Assembly: GCA_024704175.1 (NCBI GenBank)
Contig: CP085629.1
Span: forward strand, 2,232,001 to 2,296,000
DNA: 64,000 nucleotides
Reading direction: 5' to 3'
DNA from: Paenibacillus sp. P25
Lineage (GTDB): Bacteria; Bacillota; Bacilli; Paenibacillales; NBRC-103111
The notes below the pieces were generated by a model. It was not told the DNA's origin, did no database searches, and saw nothing but the letters and a program-made list of their open reading frames with translations. The position numbers and the translations under genes were made by a program. Shown here in pieces: positions 1 to 12,675 of this stretch (the first letter of the stretch is position 1; each line of letters opens with the position of its first letter).

Positions 1-1010
1 AATGCCTTCGGCGCATAGCGGGTGCCCGATATTGGGCTTCATCGACCCGAGTCCCAGAGGAGCGCCGCCGGCAGAACGGTACACGGCTTGAATCGCCTTC
101 AGCTCCAATAGGTCGGTTACCGTCGTGCCGGAGCCGTTCGTTTCAATGTAGCTGATATCCTCCGGCTTCCGCCCGCTTTTGAGCAGAGCCGTCTGCAGCA
201 CTTCCTTCTGAGCCTGAATATTCGGCGTCGCCGGACCTGCCGTTCTTCCGTCATTGTTGATGGCAAGCCCTTTCAAGACGGCGTAGATGCGGTCCCCGTC
301 GGCAATCGCCTGCTCCACCGTTTTCAGCAAGACCATCCCTGTGCCTTCACCAAGCACTACACCCCCGGCACGGCGGTCAAACAGGTGAAAATCCCGGCCC
401 GGGGCTAAAATCCCTCGCTGCTCAAAGATCCGGTGGGCCTCGTCCGTCGTTAACAGACTGGCGCCCCCGACCATCGCGGCCTCAATATCCCCGGCCTGTA
501 AAGCTTGCACCGCCATATTCATGCCAACCAGAGCCGAAGAGCATGCCGTATCCACAACGACGCTGGGTCCCCGCAGGTCGAAAAATTGCGAGATATTGGC
601 GACCAGATAGTTTTGCCCGATCGCGACAATAGGGTTGCGGGTGAGCTGCAAGCTCGCTTCTCCGGGCTGATGCCGGCTTCGCGCTCCGAGGTACACCCCG
701 ACCGGCTTCCCCTTGATTTCCTGCGCGGAATATCCGGCGGCATAGAGCAGCTTCAGGCTCTCCTCCAGCACCAGTAACGCCTGGGGATCCATAGCCTTGG
801 CATCCGCCTCCGGAATCAGGAAATAGGATGGGTCATAACTGACGATATCGTCAAGCATACCCGCATAGAAATCGCTGAAATACCCCCACCGTTCAAATGG
901 AACCGGCCCGATTGCCGACTTCCCTTCCGATAACATCTTCCAGTATTCCTCCGCTGAGTCCGCACCCGGGAAGCGGCACGATAGACCGACCACCGCAATG
1001 TCCGCTAAGT
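1..1010 (-). other. Third KS domain, non-elongating type (KS0)
   Basis: The domain reads in one frame from ADIAVVGLSCRFPGA to GSMKPNIGHPLCAEG at the window edge. The acylation Cys is present (VDTACSSAL) and so is the second His (NIGH). The motif that is normally EAHGTGT reads ETNGSGT here, so the catalytic His needed for decarboxylative Claisen condensation is replaced by Asn. In trans-AT PKSs such KS0 domains pass the chain on without extending it. I checked the codons directly at 121-180. The domain continues past base 1. Confidence 0.85.
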
Positions 1011-4000
1011 CGGCTCCGTTCCGTCTCCGCTTCGGTCCCCGCTCTCTATAGACTCCGGCCGCACGGGAGCGCTGGCGACCCGCAGCCGCCATGTCCGGTC
1101 GTCTGCTCTCCGGCGACTCCACAGCCTTCGCCAGCTTGGCGGGGTACGTACGAACGAGCCACGCCGCCAGCGATTCCGCGCTGGGGTATTCGAACAATAC
1201 CGTAGGCTCCAGCTCCTCCGCCAGTCGCCGATTGATCCGGCTCAGCAGCTGGGCAAGCATGATCGAGTCCACCCCGTAATCCTGAAAGGCCGTATCGGGC
1301 TCAAGCCTGGACGGATCTATTTTCAATTCTTCGGCCAGCGGCTGCAGAAGCCAAGTCTGCGTCATGACCGGAAGGCTTCCCCGGCGAAGGAAAGGTTGGC
1401 CCCTCCGCTTTCAGCGTGTTGCCGGTTACTTGCGGAAGCTCCCGCACCGTATGCTGCATCAGCTTGGCCGGATTCCATAAATCCGGGTTCACCACGGCGG
1501 GAAGTACGACCGGTCCTTGCTTATTTGACAGCATGCGATCCAGCAGATCCAATCCCTCTTCGCTCGTTATGCTGAGCAAGCCTGTCTGCTCGTAAGCTTT
1601 GCTTTTTACCTCTCCCATGCCGGTTTCTTTCCAGCTGGGCCATTGAATGCTGACGATCCGTCGTTCCCCAGCTTTCGCATCCGCAAAATAATCCATATAC
1701 GCATTAGCCATGCTGTAATCGCTTTGCCCCGCTGCAAGAGACGGAATGATGGAAGAGACCGACGAGAAGAGAGCAAAAAACGCCAAAGGCTCGTTCTGCA
1801 TGCTCCGGTAGAGCGCATTCAGTCCGGAAACCTTCGGTTCCAGTACCCGGCGAATGCTGTCTGCGGATTTCCTAACGAACGCCGGATGTTCGAGATCAAT
1901 GAGACCCGCGCTATGGATGACGCCTCCGATCGGACCCATCGTCCGGCTGACCTCGTCGATATGGCGGCGAAGCTTCTGTTCGTCCGTTAAATCCGCAGCC
2001 AAGACCTTCACTTCCGCATGGAGTGCCTCAAGGGCCCGTATGCCGCGGATTTTTTGCGCCGCCGGCGAACGGCCGTCCGGCTCGAACGAGCTCCACTCCT
2101 CCCGTGGGGGCAATTCCTCGCGACCCGTAAGCACGAGCTTCTTCACGCCATACCGCTTGACGAAATGCTCAGCGCACACATATCCGATCCCTCGCGTCCC
2201 TCCTGTAATCCAGAGCACATGGCCTTCCGGAAAAACAAACGGTTCGCCGCTCCCGTCTTCCTGCTTCTCGGAGAGAGTAGCTCTGTACCGTATGCCGCCC
2301 CGGTAACTAACCTCCGCATCCCGGCTGTCCATCGCAAACTCGGAAGCGATCTGGGCAGCCAGTTCCTCGTCGCTGCAGGCGGCATCGGCATCCAAATGGC
2401 GCGAGTACAATCGCCCATATTCGCTTTGCAGCATCCGGTACAATCCGGCCCGCTCGGCACCGGATAGCCGGACGGCCGAGTGGAGGTGTGCCTCGAGCCC
2501 CTTCGTGACGCCCAGCGACCTAAGGCCCTCTTTCTTCCCATGTTCGATCAGTCGCTGAAGCCAGACCATCCAGACCTCCGGCTCAGCCCCTCCGCTTCCG
2601 CAGACCAACCAAGTCGATGCAGCCTTCGTAACGGTTCCAATCGTCTTCCGTCTGCCCGAACGCATGCTCCAATTCCCCGATATCGATAATCCGGCTCTTG
2701 GCAAAATGTCCGGAAACGAGTGCGGCAAGTGCGAGGGTTTCCTTATCCGCCAATATGGCAACCGTCCCGCTTACCTCCTTGGACGATTCCGTCTCGCACG
2801 GCTCCCATTGTTTGGTCAAAAAGCACGTCCTTCGCCGGATCGGCCGATCCTTAGCGGGCGGTAAGCTTTCTTTCCCTATCTGCGCCTGGTGGACTATCGC
2901 ACCATCCGACGCATCCAGCTCAGGCACCCAATAGCGCTCCTCAGCAAACGGATAGGTCGGCAGGCTGATCCTGCGCGGCTTGACCTCACCATACAGCTTG
3001 CTCCAATCTATCTGCAGCCCCTTCACCCATAGGCTTACGAGCTTGGCATATTTTTTGCGCTGCATCCATTTGACTATCGCTTCCTCCAGCTCTTCGTCCC
3101 TTACGAACACGGACAATGCGTCTTTGTTTCGCTTGACCTGCCCGTAATGCACGCCTTCCGCCTGCTCCCGGTCTTGAATAAAGCTTCTTAGCTTCGTTTT
3201 CAGCTCGCTCACCGAGGCGACAATGACGGCAAGCCGCTCCTCCATGGCTTCGCGTCCCACCTGGAGCGTATACGCCGCGTCCATCAGACTGGAGTCGTCG
3301 AACTGCCCCTCGTCTATGGCCGCCATCAACCGCTGCGTCTGTTCGACCAATTGAATTTCGTTTTTGGCGGACAGCACGATAATAGCCGGATTTTGAGCAT
3401 TGACCACAGCCGCCGGTACGTCCGAATCCCGAGGAATGTATTCCTCGATCACCAGATGCGCGTTCGAGCCTCCCGCACCAAAGGACGAGATGCCGGCGAT
3501 TCGCGGATATTCCTTGATCTCTCCGTTCGTCTCAAGAATAGGCCTCTTCCATTCGGCAAGCTCCTGCTGGACGACAAACGGCGTATCCGCAAAATCGATA
3601 TTCGGATTCAGCACCGAGGAATGAAGCGAAGGCACCAGCCGCTTGTATTTAAGCTGAAGCAGCACCTTGGTTAATCCCGCAATGCCGGCCGCACTTTCGC
3701 AATGCCCGATGTTCGACTTGACCGAGCCGATCGGACAGAACTGCTTGTCGCCGGTGTACTGCCGAAACACGCCGCTTAAACCGGCGATTTCAATCGGGTC
3801 TCCCAGAGAAGTGCCTGTACCGTGGGCTTCCAGGTAGCTGATCGTCCGCGGGTCGATTCCAGCCTCCTTAAACGCTCGTGCGATGACACTCGCTTGAGCG
3901 TGGGGATTGGGAACGGTGTAGCCGTTCGTTTTCCCCCATGATTGATAGCCGTTGCCTTAATGATGCCGTAGATGTGATCCCTGTCCGCGATCGCGCGGGA

Positions 4001-7000
4001 CAACGGCTTGAGCAGTACGGCTCCGACGCCTTCCCCGGCACGTAGCCGTCGCCCCTTCGCCGAAGCTTTCGCACCGGCCCTTGCCGGAAATGAATTTGCC
4101 CTGCGAAAGAAACAGGTATTTATTCGGATGAATCGAGACGTTCACCCCGCCCGCAACCGCCACCTCGCATTCACCCCGGAGCAGGCTGTGACATGCGAGA
4201 TGAATCGCCGTCAGCGAGGACGAGCACATCGTATCCACCGTCATGCTCGGACCGTGAAAGTTGCAGAAATAGGAGACACGGTTGGCGACGGAAGCCGGAA
4301 GCCCGTACAGCGTCACCGGTTTTCCCAGCATTTGCTGCTGGGCTCCGTACAGCTGATATTCCTCATACATGACACCCGCGTAGACGCCGACATGGCCGGG
4401 CAGCCCATACTGGCGGTTCAAAGCCAGGGTTTCCCGGGTGTACCCCGCATCCTCTATCGCTTCATAGACGCATTGCAAAAACAGACGTTCCTGCGGATCC
4501 ATCATTTCCGCTTCGCGGGGCGATATATGGAAGAACAGGGGGTCGAAGCGGTCCACCCCATCGAGAAAGCCTCCCCACTTGCTGTAGGCTTTCCCCGGCT
4601 TGTTCCGGTCCTCGTCATAGTACAAGCGGTAGTCCCAACGGTCGCCCGGAATCTCGGTGATGCAATCTTTGCCGTTTCGGAGAACGTCCCACAATTCCCG
4701 CACGCTTCCCGCTCCGGGATAGCGGCCGGAGATGCCGATGATCGCCACATCCAAAGGCCGGACAGACGCTTCCTCCCGTTCCCGGGGCAGTATAGGCGCA
4801 AAGCGTGTACGTCTTCGGCTCGCAGGCGCCGGGACGGCCGGCTTCGCTTCAGGAACAGATGCCGCGGCAGTTGGTGCAAGGGCTTCCGGCCTTTCCTCCG
4901 CTCCGAGCAGCTCTACCATTTTGCCGTGATACGCTTTCAGGAAATACCCTGTCAAATCGCGAATATTGTGGTATTCGAAAAATAATGTTTTCGACAGCGA
5001 GCCGAACGTCTTTTCCAGTTCGCCGGTCAATTGGGTCGTCATGATGGAATCGATGCCGTAATACTCCATGGGCGCATCCGCATCGATCCGCTGTACGGGA
5101 AGCTTAAGTACGCCCGAAATCAGCTTCTTCAAGTAATCCACAGCCCGCTCCGCAAACACGCCATCGTCGGAAGCAGCGGCCGTGCCAGCTTCCGGAGACG
5201 GTTTCGCTCCCGCAACAAATAAGGCACCGTTCGTGCCCTGCATAACGTTTTGTTTACGGTTAAGCTGCGTATGGAACAACTCGGCGTTGCCTTCCGCGAC
5301 CAGAATCCGGTTCTTGCCGGACGCCCAAGCCCGGTAGAAGGCGCTCAACCCTTCGGACGAATCCATAGCGGCCATTCCGAGATCGTGCAGCATCCGCTTC
5401 TCGGTTTCGGCGTCCACGCGCATCCCGCCGTCTTTCCACAGCGGCCAGTTCACAGACAATGTCCGTCCCTGGCGCCGGTTCAAGCGGGCGAGTTCACTGC
5501 GGTACTCCGTGTAAGCATCCATAAACGCGTTGGCGGTGCAGTAATCGGCTTGCCCCGGATTGCCCATCGGACCGAATACCGAGGAGAACAAAATAAAGAA
5601 ATCGAGGCCGATCTCCTTGCTCGCCCGGTCAAGGTTGACCGTCCCTGCAACCTTCGGTGCCAGCACTTCCCGCAGACTCTTCCGTCGTTTTTTTCAAAAT
5701 AAAGCTGTCCCGAATGAGTCCTGCGCTGTGAATGATGCCATGTAGCCCGCCGAACTCCGCCGTAATGCCTTGAATTAAGTCATGAACCTCCCCGCTCTTC
5801 GTTACATCCGTCTGCCTGTATTCCGCTCTGGCCTCCAATCCTCTCAATTCTTCAAGCTCCGCTTGCTGTTTCGCTCCGAAGGGAGAACGCCCTGCAAGAA
5901 TCAGAGTCGTCTCCTTGGCGCGTCCGGCAATCTCCTTGGCAAACAGAAATCCGAGACCACCTGCGCCCCCGGTAATCAGATAAACGCCCCCGTCTTTCCA
6001 AGGAATATCCATATCACTACCGGAGTCGCCCCATTCGTCCCAGCTCATTACCAGACGCTCGCCACCACGGTACCGGATCCGTTCGTCCCCGGAGCCGCTG
6101 TTTTCCTTTACTATTTCCGCCAGCCTTTCCGGCGTAACGCCCGGGTCCACCTCGATCATCTGGCCTGTGAATTTCGGATGCTCCAATGCTGCGGTCCGCA
6201 GCGGCCCCGACAATCCGCTCAGAAGCGCAAGCTCCTCCTGGGACGGGCTCACCATCTGGATAAGCACCTTATCCTTGGTGCCGTCTTTGAGCAGCGCCTG
6301 AACTTCCTCGAACACCTTGGACGCATAGACTTGAAAGCGCTCGCCGATTCCTTCCTCTCCGGATGGCCATTGGAGAATTCGGGCACCGTGCAGTAAGGTC
6401 TGCAGCCTTCCTCCCGCCGCTTCGTCCATTCCGCAAAGCACTACAAGATGCTCGTCGTATTCGCGAAGCCCGGTATCGGAGGCGCGCACCTGTACGTTCC
6501 AGACCGGATGCAGCAGGAAGGCTCCGGCGTTCACCCGCGGCTTCAACAAAGTGGCCTCGTCAAGCGCTCTCCACGATAATCCCTTCATCCGCACGCATAG
6601 CGTACCTTGGCCGTCCATAAGGTCGATATCGACCTTCTCCGCCCTGCCTTCGCCATGATACCGCACCAACGCCCACATCTCCGAAGTACATGGATGGAAA
6701 ATATCAAGCTCCTCCAATGCAAAGGGCAGATACAGCCGCGCCGGCGCACCGCCTCCGACTCCGGACAACAAACCCGCCATATCCCCGCCCGCCAGCAAAA
6801 TGATGGCCGCCTGCAAGGCCGAGTCCATCATGCCGGGGTGCAGCATAAACGAATCGCCTGAATCACGAAGCGGGTCGGGCAGGCTCAGCTTGGCCAGTAC
6901 ACGGCCTGCTCCCGCAAACACCTCTACGATCCCCGGTGGGCGGGACCGTAATCGAGTCCCATCGCCCGGAAGGCTTCGTAATATTGCACCGCCGAAGAAC

Positions 7001-9347
7001 AGGGCTCGACGCAGGAAGCTCTTAGATCCTGAATATTCAGCTTGGCCGCTTCGCCGGCCGGCCGCAGAACGGCCGTTCCCTGGCTATGGACTACAGGCTC
7101 CCCGTCTGCCTCCTCGGGCTTGCTGTAAATGTCGTATACGATTTCTCCATTTTCCTCCGGAATCAGCCCTATATGTACTTGGACGGCCTGCTCGCCAACC
7201 GCGATGGGCTGTGTCCAAACGATATTTTTCAGGCGAACCGAGGTATCCTCCCGGTCAGAAACCCCGGCGGCTTTCAGGGCGGCGATCCGTGCCATCTCAA
7301 GATAAGCTACTCCCGGCAGCACCCTTCGTCCTTTCACCACATGATCCGCCAGAAAGAACTCTCCGCCCGTAAAAGTTGAAGTAAAGCGTTGCTCCGTGAA
7401 ATCGGAAGTGTTCCGATGCAGCGGCGGATGAATCGAAGAGGCTGGGGAAATTCCGTCCGGCAAGCACGCCGCGCCCCTCGTTCACACCCCCTCCTCTTCG
7501 GAAATCCAATAACGCTCTCTGGCAAAAGGATAAGTGGGCAGATGAACGTGCCGGACCCTTCCCCGCGGGAACAAGGCCTCCCAATCCGCCTCATGCCCCT
7601 TTACGTACAATTCCGCCAGCGCCATGAGTTTCCTGGCGTATTCCTGCTCGCTAATCGCCAGGTTAGACCCAAGCTCATGGATCAATGCCTTGCCGAGCTG
7701 TTCGAATAGAGGCTGGGCTTTGGCCCCGTTGACCGGTATATGCTCTTGAAAATACCCTTCGGCCTCACCCTGATCCCGAACCCTCGCCATTTTCTCCCGG
7801 AGCTCCTGCATGTCCTTCACGACAAAGGCCGCTCTCACGCCGAAATGCTCTCTGCCGAGAAGCAGAGTTGCGCTGACATCGCCAAGCTCGCAGTCCTGCC
7901 CTTTATTATCGAGCCATAGCATCAGGTCGAGCATCCGCCGCCGGAGCGCTTCTTCGGTTTTAGCGGATAAGCAGATCAGGCGACCGGGCAGCCTTTGCCC
8001 GGCAACGCGGCCCGTGTCCGGCGCTTCCTCCACCACAACGTGCGAGTTGGTTCCGCCAAACCCGAAGGAGCTAATGCCCGCCCGCCTCGGAAACGCCGGA
8101 CCCTCCTCCGTCTGCGGAAGCTCCCAATCCCGAAGCCGATCGACCATGTAAAACGGACTGTCTTCGATCGAAATGCGATGGTTGAGCTTCTTGAAATTTT
8201 GCAATCCCGGCAGCTGTTTATGCTTCATGGACAGCAGCACCTTGATCAGGCCTGCGATGCCCGCCGCCGATTCCAAATGCCCGATATTGGTTTTGACCGA
8301 ACCGAGCCCGCAGTAGTTCCGTTTGTCCGAACCCAGCATTCGAAACGCCTTGACCAGGCCCTGAAATTCCATCGGGTCGCCTTTGGGAGTACCCGTTCCG
8401 TGAGCCTCGATATAGCTGATGCTTTCCGCCGGCACTCCGGCCCGCCGGTGCGCTTCCGCAATGACTTCCGCCTGGGCATCGGGGTTCGGATAGGTCAGTG
8501 TATGCGTTTTGCCGTTATGATTCACGGCGCTCCCTTTCAGAATCCCGCAGATCGGGTCCCCGTCTTCAAGCGCTCTTTGCAGAGGCTTAAGCAGGACAAC
8601 CCCGGCGCCTTCGCTCCGCACATAGCCGTCCGCGCTATCGTCGAAGGTTTTACACGAACCGGTCGGAGACAGCATACCCGCTTTGGAAAAGGAAATATGC
8701 CGTGACGGCGTCAGGATGAGACTGATTCCGCCGGCCAACGCCATGTCGCACTCTCCGAGGAGCAAGGACTGGGCGGCCGAATGAATCGCGTTGAAGGAGC
8801 TGGAGCAAGCCGTATCGATAGGAAAGCTCGGACCCTTAAAGTTAAAATAATGGGAAATCCGGTTCGCGATCACGGCGGAAGCCGTTCCGATGGAATGGTA
8901 CGTTTCGATGGTCCGTTCCCTGCTCTCCTGCAATCCCTTATAGTCAAAATTAAAAACGCCGATGTATACGCCGACCTTATTCCCGGATAAACGGGACGGG
9001 CGCACCCCGGCATCTTCAAGGCAGGACCATGTTAACTCCAGCATAATCCGTCGCTGCGGATCGGTCGCCTCCACCTCCCGTGCGGACAGCCCGAAGAAGC
9101 CCGGATCGAAGGCATCCACGTCGTCAATAAAGCCGCCCCACTTGCTGTTGCTCTTGTTCCTCTCCTTCTGGGGATCGCCCCAATAAGCCTTCCAATCCCA
9201 GCGATCCTTCGGGATCTCCTGAATGCTCGACCGCCCCTCCTTCAGGTTCTCCCAGAATTCTTCATAGTTCCGGGCTCCCGGAAACCGGCAGGCCATGCCG
9301 ATAATCGCAATATCGTGATTCATCGCAGCTTGTCCCTCTCTCCCCAT
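1..9347 (-). CDS. Modular trans-AT polyketide synthase, 5' part (frameshifted, runs off window)
   Basis: Large cytosolic assembly-line enzyme that extends a polyketide chain on ACP-bound thioesters. Domains read in order from the start: KS, DH, KR, ACP, KS, KR, ACP, KS. No acyltransferase domain follows any KS, and a separate AT-ER gene lies 25 nt upstream, so this is a trans-AT system. The start at 9347 has a strong ribosome site (AAGGGAGG, 9-10 nt before ATG); a second ATG at 9323 with AGAGAGG upstream is possible. The reading frame is broken about ten times (near 7490, 7450, 6925, 5670, 4045, 4025, 3945, 2600 and 1375, many at G or C runs), yet every domain keeps its motifs in one frame or another, so the breaks look like sequence errors. 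The protein begins directly with a KS and has no loading module. The 3' end is outside the window. Confidence 0.93.
1190..4780 (-). other. PKS module 2: KS-KR-ACP
   Basis: KS2 has Cys in DTMCSSS, His in EAHGTGT (visible after repairing frameshifts near 3945-4045) and NIGHCESA. It is followed by the LPTYPFAEERYW linker and a KR without a DH. KR2 has GGTRGIG and the active-site Ser and Tyr (FSSVSS, QSDYSMANAY); the Asp that marks B-type KRs is not at the usual place (HSAGLIDLE). ACP2 has GVDSI. The module should leave a beta-hydroxy thioester, which is then handed to the third KS. Confidence 0.88.
4930..9323 (-). other. PKS module 1: KS-DH-KR-ACP
   Basis: KS1 has the full catalytic set: Cys in DTACSSS, His in EAHGTGT and His in NIGHLESA. 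The linker after it carries LPTYPFARERYW. DH (about 7440-6560) has the HVVKGRRVLPG motif, YGPAHRG and the Asp of HPGMMDSALQ, so it should be active. KR1 (about 6000-5370) has GGAGGLG for NADPH, the SS and Tyr of the active site (LFSSVFG, ADYCTANAF), and an Asp in HSAGLIRD that in known KRs points to B-type stereochemistry. ACP1 carries the phosphopantetheine Ser in GIDSI. Expected output is an alpha,beta-enoyl intermediate; this is inference from domain content. Confidence 0.88.
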
Positions 9348-9372
9348 GGCTCTCCAACCTCCCTTTGCAGAT

Positions 9373-11699
9373 TTACTGAGCAGCGGCAGCGACCATCCGA
9401 AAATGGTGAAAGCGTTCGTTTAACAGCCTGGCGGTTTCGGTCATCAGCTTCTCCGCAATTTCATCCACATGCCGGTTCCGCCAGCTTTCCAGATCTGTCC
9501 CCTTCACCCATTGGTTGAATGCGCCGAGAGCCGGGCCGCACTGAATCTGGTAGTCCACCTTGCTCTCCTCGTTCCCGCTTAAGGCGAGACGCGTACTGTA
9601 AGCAAAGTACCATTTGAAGATGAGAGCCATTTTGTGCTTCGGATTCCGTTCGGCTTTCTCTATGACCTCGGGGGGCTGGTACGCTTTCACGTCGGCGTAA
9701 ACACTGTCGAAGCTTCGCTTGAAATATTTTTCCTGAATCTGCTGCTTCGTCTTCTCGTCGATTTCTTCAATCGAGTTGTACTGGCGGTAGAGTTCGTACA
9801 GCTTATTGGCCCGCGCCGGGAAAAACAATCCCTTCTTCAGCACCTGAACCTTGGCGCCCATCTCGAACATATCTCCCGCAGGCGCATAATCCGTATCCTG
9901 TACGTTCATCTGCTGCAGCAAATCCTTCACTTCGTCGCTTGTCCCTGCTTCCACCGTACATTGATTGATCGAACCGGTTACCACAAAGTCCGCTCCCAGG
10001 GTAAAAGCCGCCGATACCGCGTCCGGAGTGCCGATGCCGCCGGCCGCCCCGACCCGGACCTTCTTGGGGTATCGGTACTTGTTCACCATGTCGTCCCGCA
10101 ATTTAATGATGGCGGGCATTAATGCGTAAGCGACCGCACCGTCGGTATGGCCGCCCGAATCCGCTTCCGCGCAGAGATCGTCAGCAACGGCAATCTCTCT
10201 TAACATCAGGGCTTGCTCCGGCGTAATTTTGTGCTCCTCCAGCAGACCTGGAGACGATCCGCTCGGGTGCCGGGCTCAGGAACGCTTCGGCTACCTCCGG
10301 ACGGGAGATTTTGGCAATGATTTTGTGGGATGAAACGACGTTCCCGCTGCGGTCGCGCGTTAATCCCATCGCCCTGTACCTCACCAAAGCGGGGGTTATC
10401 GTCATGAACGCCGCCGCCTCGATCACCTTTACGCCGTACCGCAAGTACAGATCGACCGTCCGCTCCTCGATATCCGGCTCCGAAGGATCGTGCACCAGAT
10501 TCATTCCGTAAGCTTCTCCCCGGTCAGTTCATTCTGGATAAAATGAATCGCGTCTTCGATTTGCGGCATTTTGAGACCGCCGGTTCCGAAGAAGCCCATC
10601 ATTCCCGCCTTTCCCATCTTGACGACAAGCTCTTTGGAAGCGATGCCGCGGTACATGCCGCCGGTGACATAAGCGTATTTCAGGTTATAGTCTTTGCGGA
10701 ATTCGGCGCTTCCGAGCGAGGAGGGTACAATTTCCGCGAATCCTCCGGGAAGCGGCTTATTTGCTTCAGCCGGTAATGCGTTTGGAGGCACCATTTCCTT
10801 GGAAACCGGTATGTCCGGTTCCTCTATATCGTCTTCCACGATCAGCGGCACCGCTTCCGCCTGGATCCGCGCGATCAGATCGGTCAGCACCCGGCCCGGT
10901 CCGACCTCTTCGAATACCATGTCCCCCGTCCCATCAAATAGCGGATGCTTTCGGTCCATTTCACGGAATGCGTAATCTGCTTGACCAGATTGTCCTTTAT
11001 CTCGGATGGCTTATACGGCCTGGCGTATACGTTGGAAATGACCGGGATCGCCATAGGACCGAATTCCACGCCGGACAAGAAGGCTTCGAATTCTTTGGCG
11101 GCTTCCGCCATATAACGGGAATGAAAAGCGCCGCTTGTTCTGAGCGGAATGTACATTTTCACATCCTTCATCCCCTCGAATACCGTTCTTGCATGCTCAA
11201 TATCCGCTTTTGGCCCCGAAATGACAATCTGGGACGGACTGTTGAGATTCGCAATGTCCAAGCTGGACAGACGATGCTGCTGCAGAGCTTCCCGAATCCG
11301 GTCCTCGCTTAGCCCGACCACAGCGACCATCCCGCCGCCGGCTGCACGGCTCATGAGCTCTCCTCTTTTTTGAACCAGCCTGAGTCCGGTGATGAAGTCG
11401 AAGGCTCCCGCCGCTAGCGGCGCATTGTATTCACCCAGACTGTGTCCTGCTACGAAATCGGGCTTTATCCCGGTTTGCCGCAGCTTCTGGAAGTAGCTGA
11501 GGGCACCCACCGTGTAGAGCGCGGGTTGGGTATACTCGGTTTGGTTCAAATGAAAATCCGGGTCCTCCAGGCATAGTCGCTTGATGGAATAGCCCAGAAT
11601 ATCGTCCGCCTGTGAGATCAGCTCTCTGAACTCGTCAAACAGCGATTCCCCCATTCCTTTTCTTTGCGCGCCTTGCCCCGGGAAAACGTAGGTTATCAT
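9373..11699 (-). CDS. Trans-acting AT-ER didomain protein (PksE-like, frameshifted)
   Basis: Bifunctional trans-acting enzyme of about 775 residues, the usual length of PksE/BaeE-type proteins. The N-terminal acyltransferase loads malonyl units onto the PKS carrier proteins: FPGQGAQ at the start, nucleophile Ser in GHSLGEY, and a malonyl-type AFHS motif. The C-terminal half is a PfaD-type FMN enoylreductase with [15 protein letters not shown] and the AAGGIGTP nucleotide-binding loop. It saturates enoyl intermediates in trans. Three frameshifts (near 10945, 10520 and 10240, the second at a GGGG run) split it into four reading frames that join smoothly. It lies between the phosphopantetheinyl transferase (28 nt upstream) and the PKS (25 nt downstream), evidently in one operon. 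Confidence 0.92.
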
Positions 11700-11727
11700 A
11701 TGCCTCTGCCAACCTCCAATTTCAAAT

Positions 11728-12479
11728 TCATACGGGTACCTGCAGGCCCCTTTTCAGCTCATCGACGTTTACCTTCACCCCTTTCGGGTATGTCACCGAG
11801 CAGACATAGGAATGAAAGAAGACGGATACGGTCTCATATTGAAAAAAATTTTCAAACGCGCTCACCCAAAAACCATCCCTGCTCTCCAGCCGGTTCAGCT
11901 CGTAAATGCGGAATGGCGCCGTAAGGCCCGTTCGAAGCGCTTTGGATAACGCCTCCTTCGCCGACCACAGCAGTGCCAGCAGGCTTTCCTTCGGATAAGG
12001 CGCGAGCGAACCATGTCCATTTCCCTCAAGGTCGCTTGGCTTTCCAGCACGTCCAGCCTGTCGCTCCGGATTTGCTCGATATCGATGCCCATGGGCGACT
12101 TCTCGGTAAAAGCGACGGCGGCGACCACTTCCTCACAGTGGGTGATACTGACCTGAACGCGGCAGGGACCGGCGACGACCGGCTGTGAAAATATGCCTTG
12201 GTCGATCCATATTCGATTTAGTTCACTGTCCCCTGCATACAAGGAAATCGCCTTCTTCGCCGCATACCTGCCGGCTAAATAACTTCGGACTCTCCGTTCA
12301 AACCGGAGGGAATGAACGAACTTCAGCTCTTCCGGATGCAGGTGCCGGATCGCCAACTCGAACAGGTCTTCATGCGGGATAGAAGCCATATATAGACTTG
12401 CTTGATTCCCATGCGGCTTATCCGCCGTCTCCATCAGTCTCTCAACCATCACTTCCATCCGTGGATTTTGTTGTCCCAC
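11728..12479 (-). CDS. Sfp-type 4'-phosphopantetheinyl transferase (frameshifted)
   Basis: Transfers phosphopantetheine from CoA to the Ser of the PKS carrier proteins. Visible family motifs are GRYAAKKAI near residue 70, VSITHCEE, the Mg-binding PMGIDIE, and, after a frameshift near 12005, WSAKEALSK. The C-terminal half lies in the second frame and ends with a stop at 11728. Total length of about 250 residues suits the Sfp class. The listed start is GTG at 12479; AGGGAGG lies about 14 nt upstream, so an internal ATG at 12458 or later cannot be excluded. First gene of the PKS operon, about 190 nt downstream of the predicted transcription start and behind an intrinsic terminator. Confidence 0.9.
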
Positions 12480-12515
12480 CGCCTGTTTCCACGCCTCCCT
12501 CCCCCGTTTTTTTCG

Positions 12516-12572
12516 AAAAAAACAAAAAAATGCCTACGGCGGCCTCCTCTAAAGTAGGCTCCGCAAGCATTT
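12516..12572 (-). terminator. Intrinsic terminator inside the PKS leader
   Basis: On the minus strand, GCCTAC (12559-12554) pairs with GTAGGC (12537-12532), and outer arms AAATGC/GCATTT offer an alternative stem. A run of seven T, a G and seven more T follow (12530-12516). It lies between the predicted promoter and the first gene, so read-through is required for expression of the whole cluster. Confidence 0.75.
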
Positions 12573-12601
12573 GCACCCGAGTCACGAGTAACCTTATGGC
12601 C

Positions 12602-12646
12602 CTTGCCTTACTTAACGCGCCGAAACGTCGATTAAGTCCAAGCAAG
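12602..12646 (-). promoter_or_regulatory. Leader RNA hairpin, candidate LoaP recognition element
   Basis: In the minus-strand transcript a 45-nt stem-loop forms from paired arms CTTGC/GCAAG and ACTTAA/TTAAGT with a small internal loop between them, capped by a short CG-rich stem (CG-A-CG / CG-CG) with a UUUCGG loop. It starts about 23 nt after the predicted transcription start and lies upstream of an intrinsic terminator. Known LoaP-controlled leaders carry a hairpin in this position; assignment of this one is inference. Confidence 0.6.
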
Positions 12647-12675
12647 TTAATGTTAATTAAGATAACACTTCGAAA

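Noticed and set aside
4008..4985. 325-codon plus-strand frame across PKS ACP1 and KS2
   Set aside because: The opposite strand encodes unmistakable ACP and KS motifs; the plus frame has no recognisable content.
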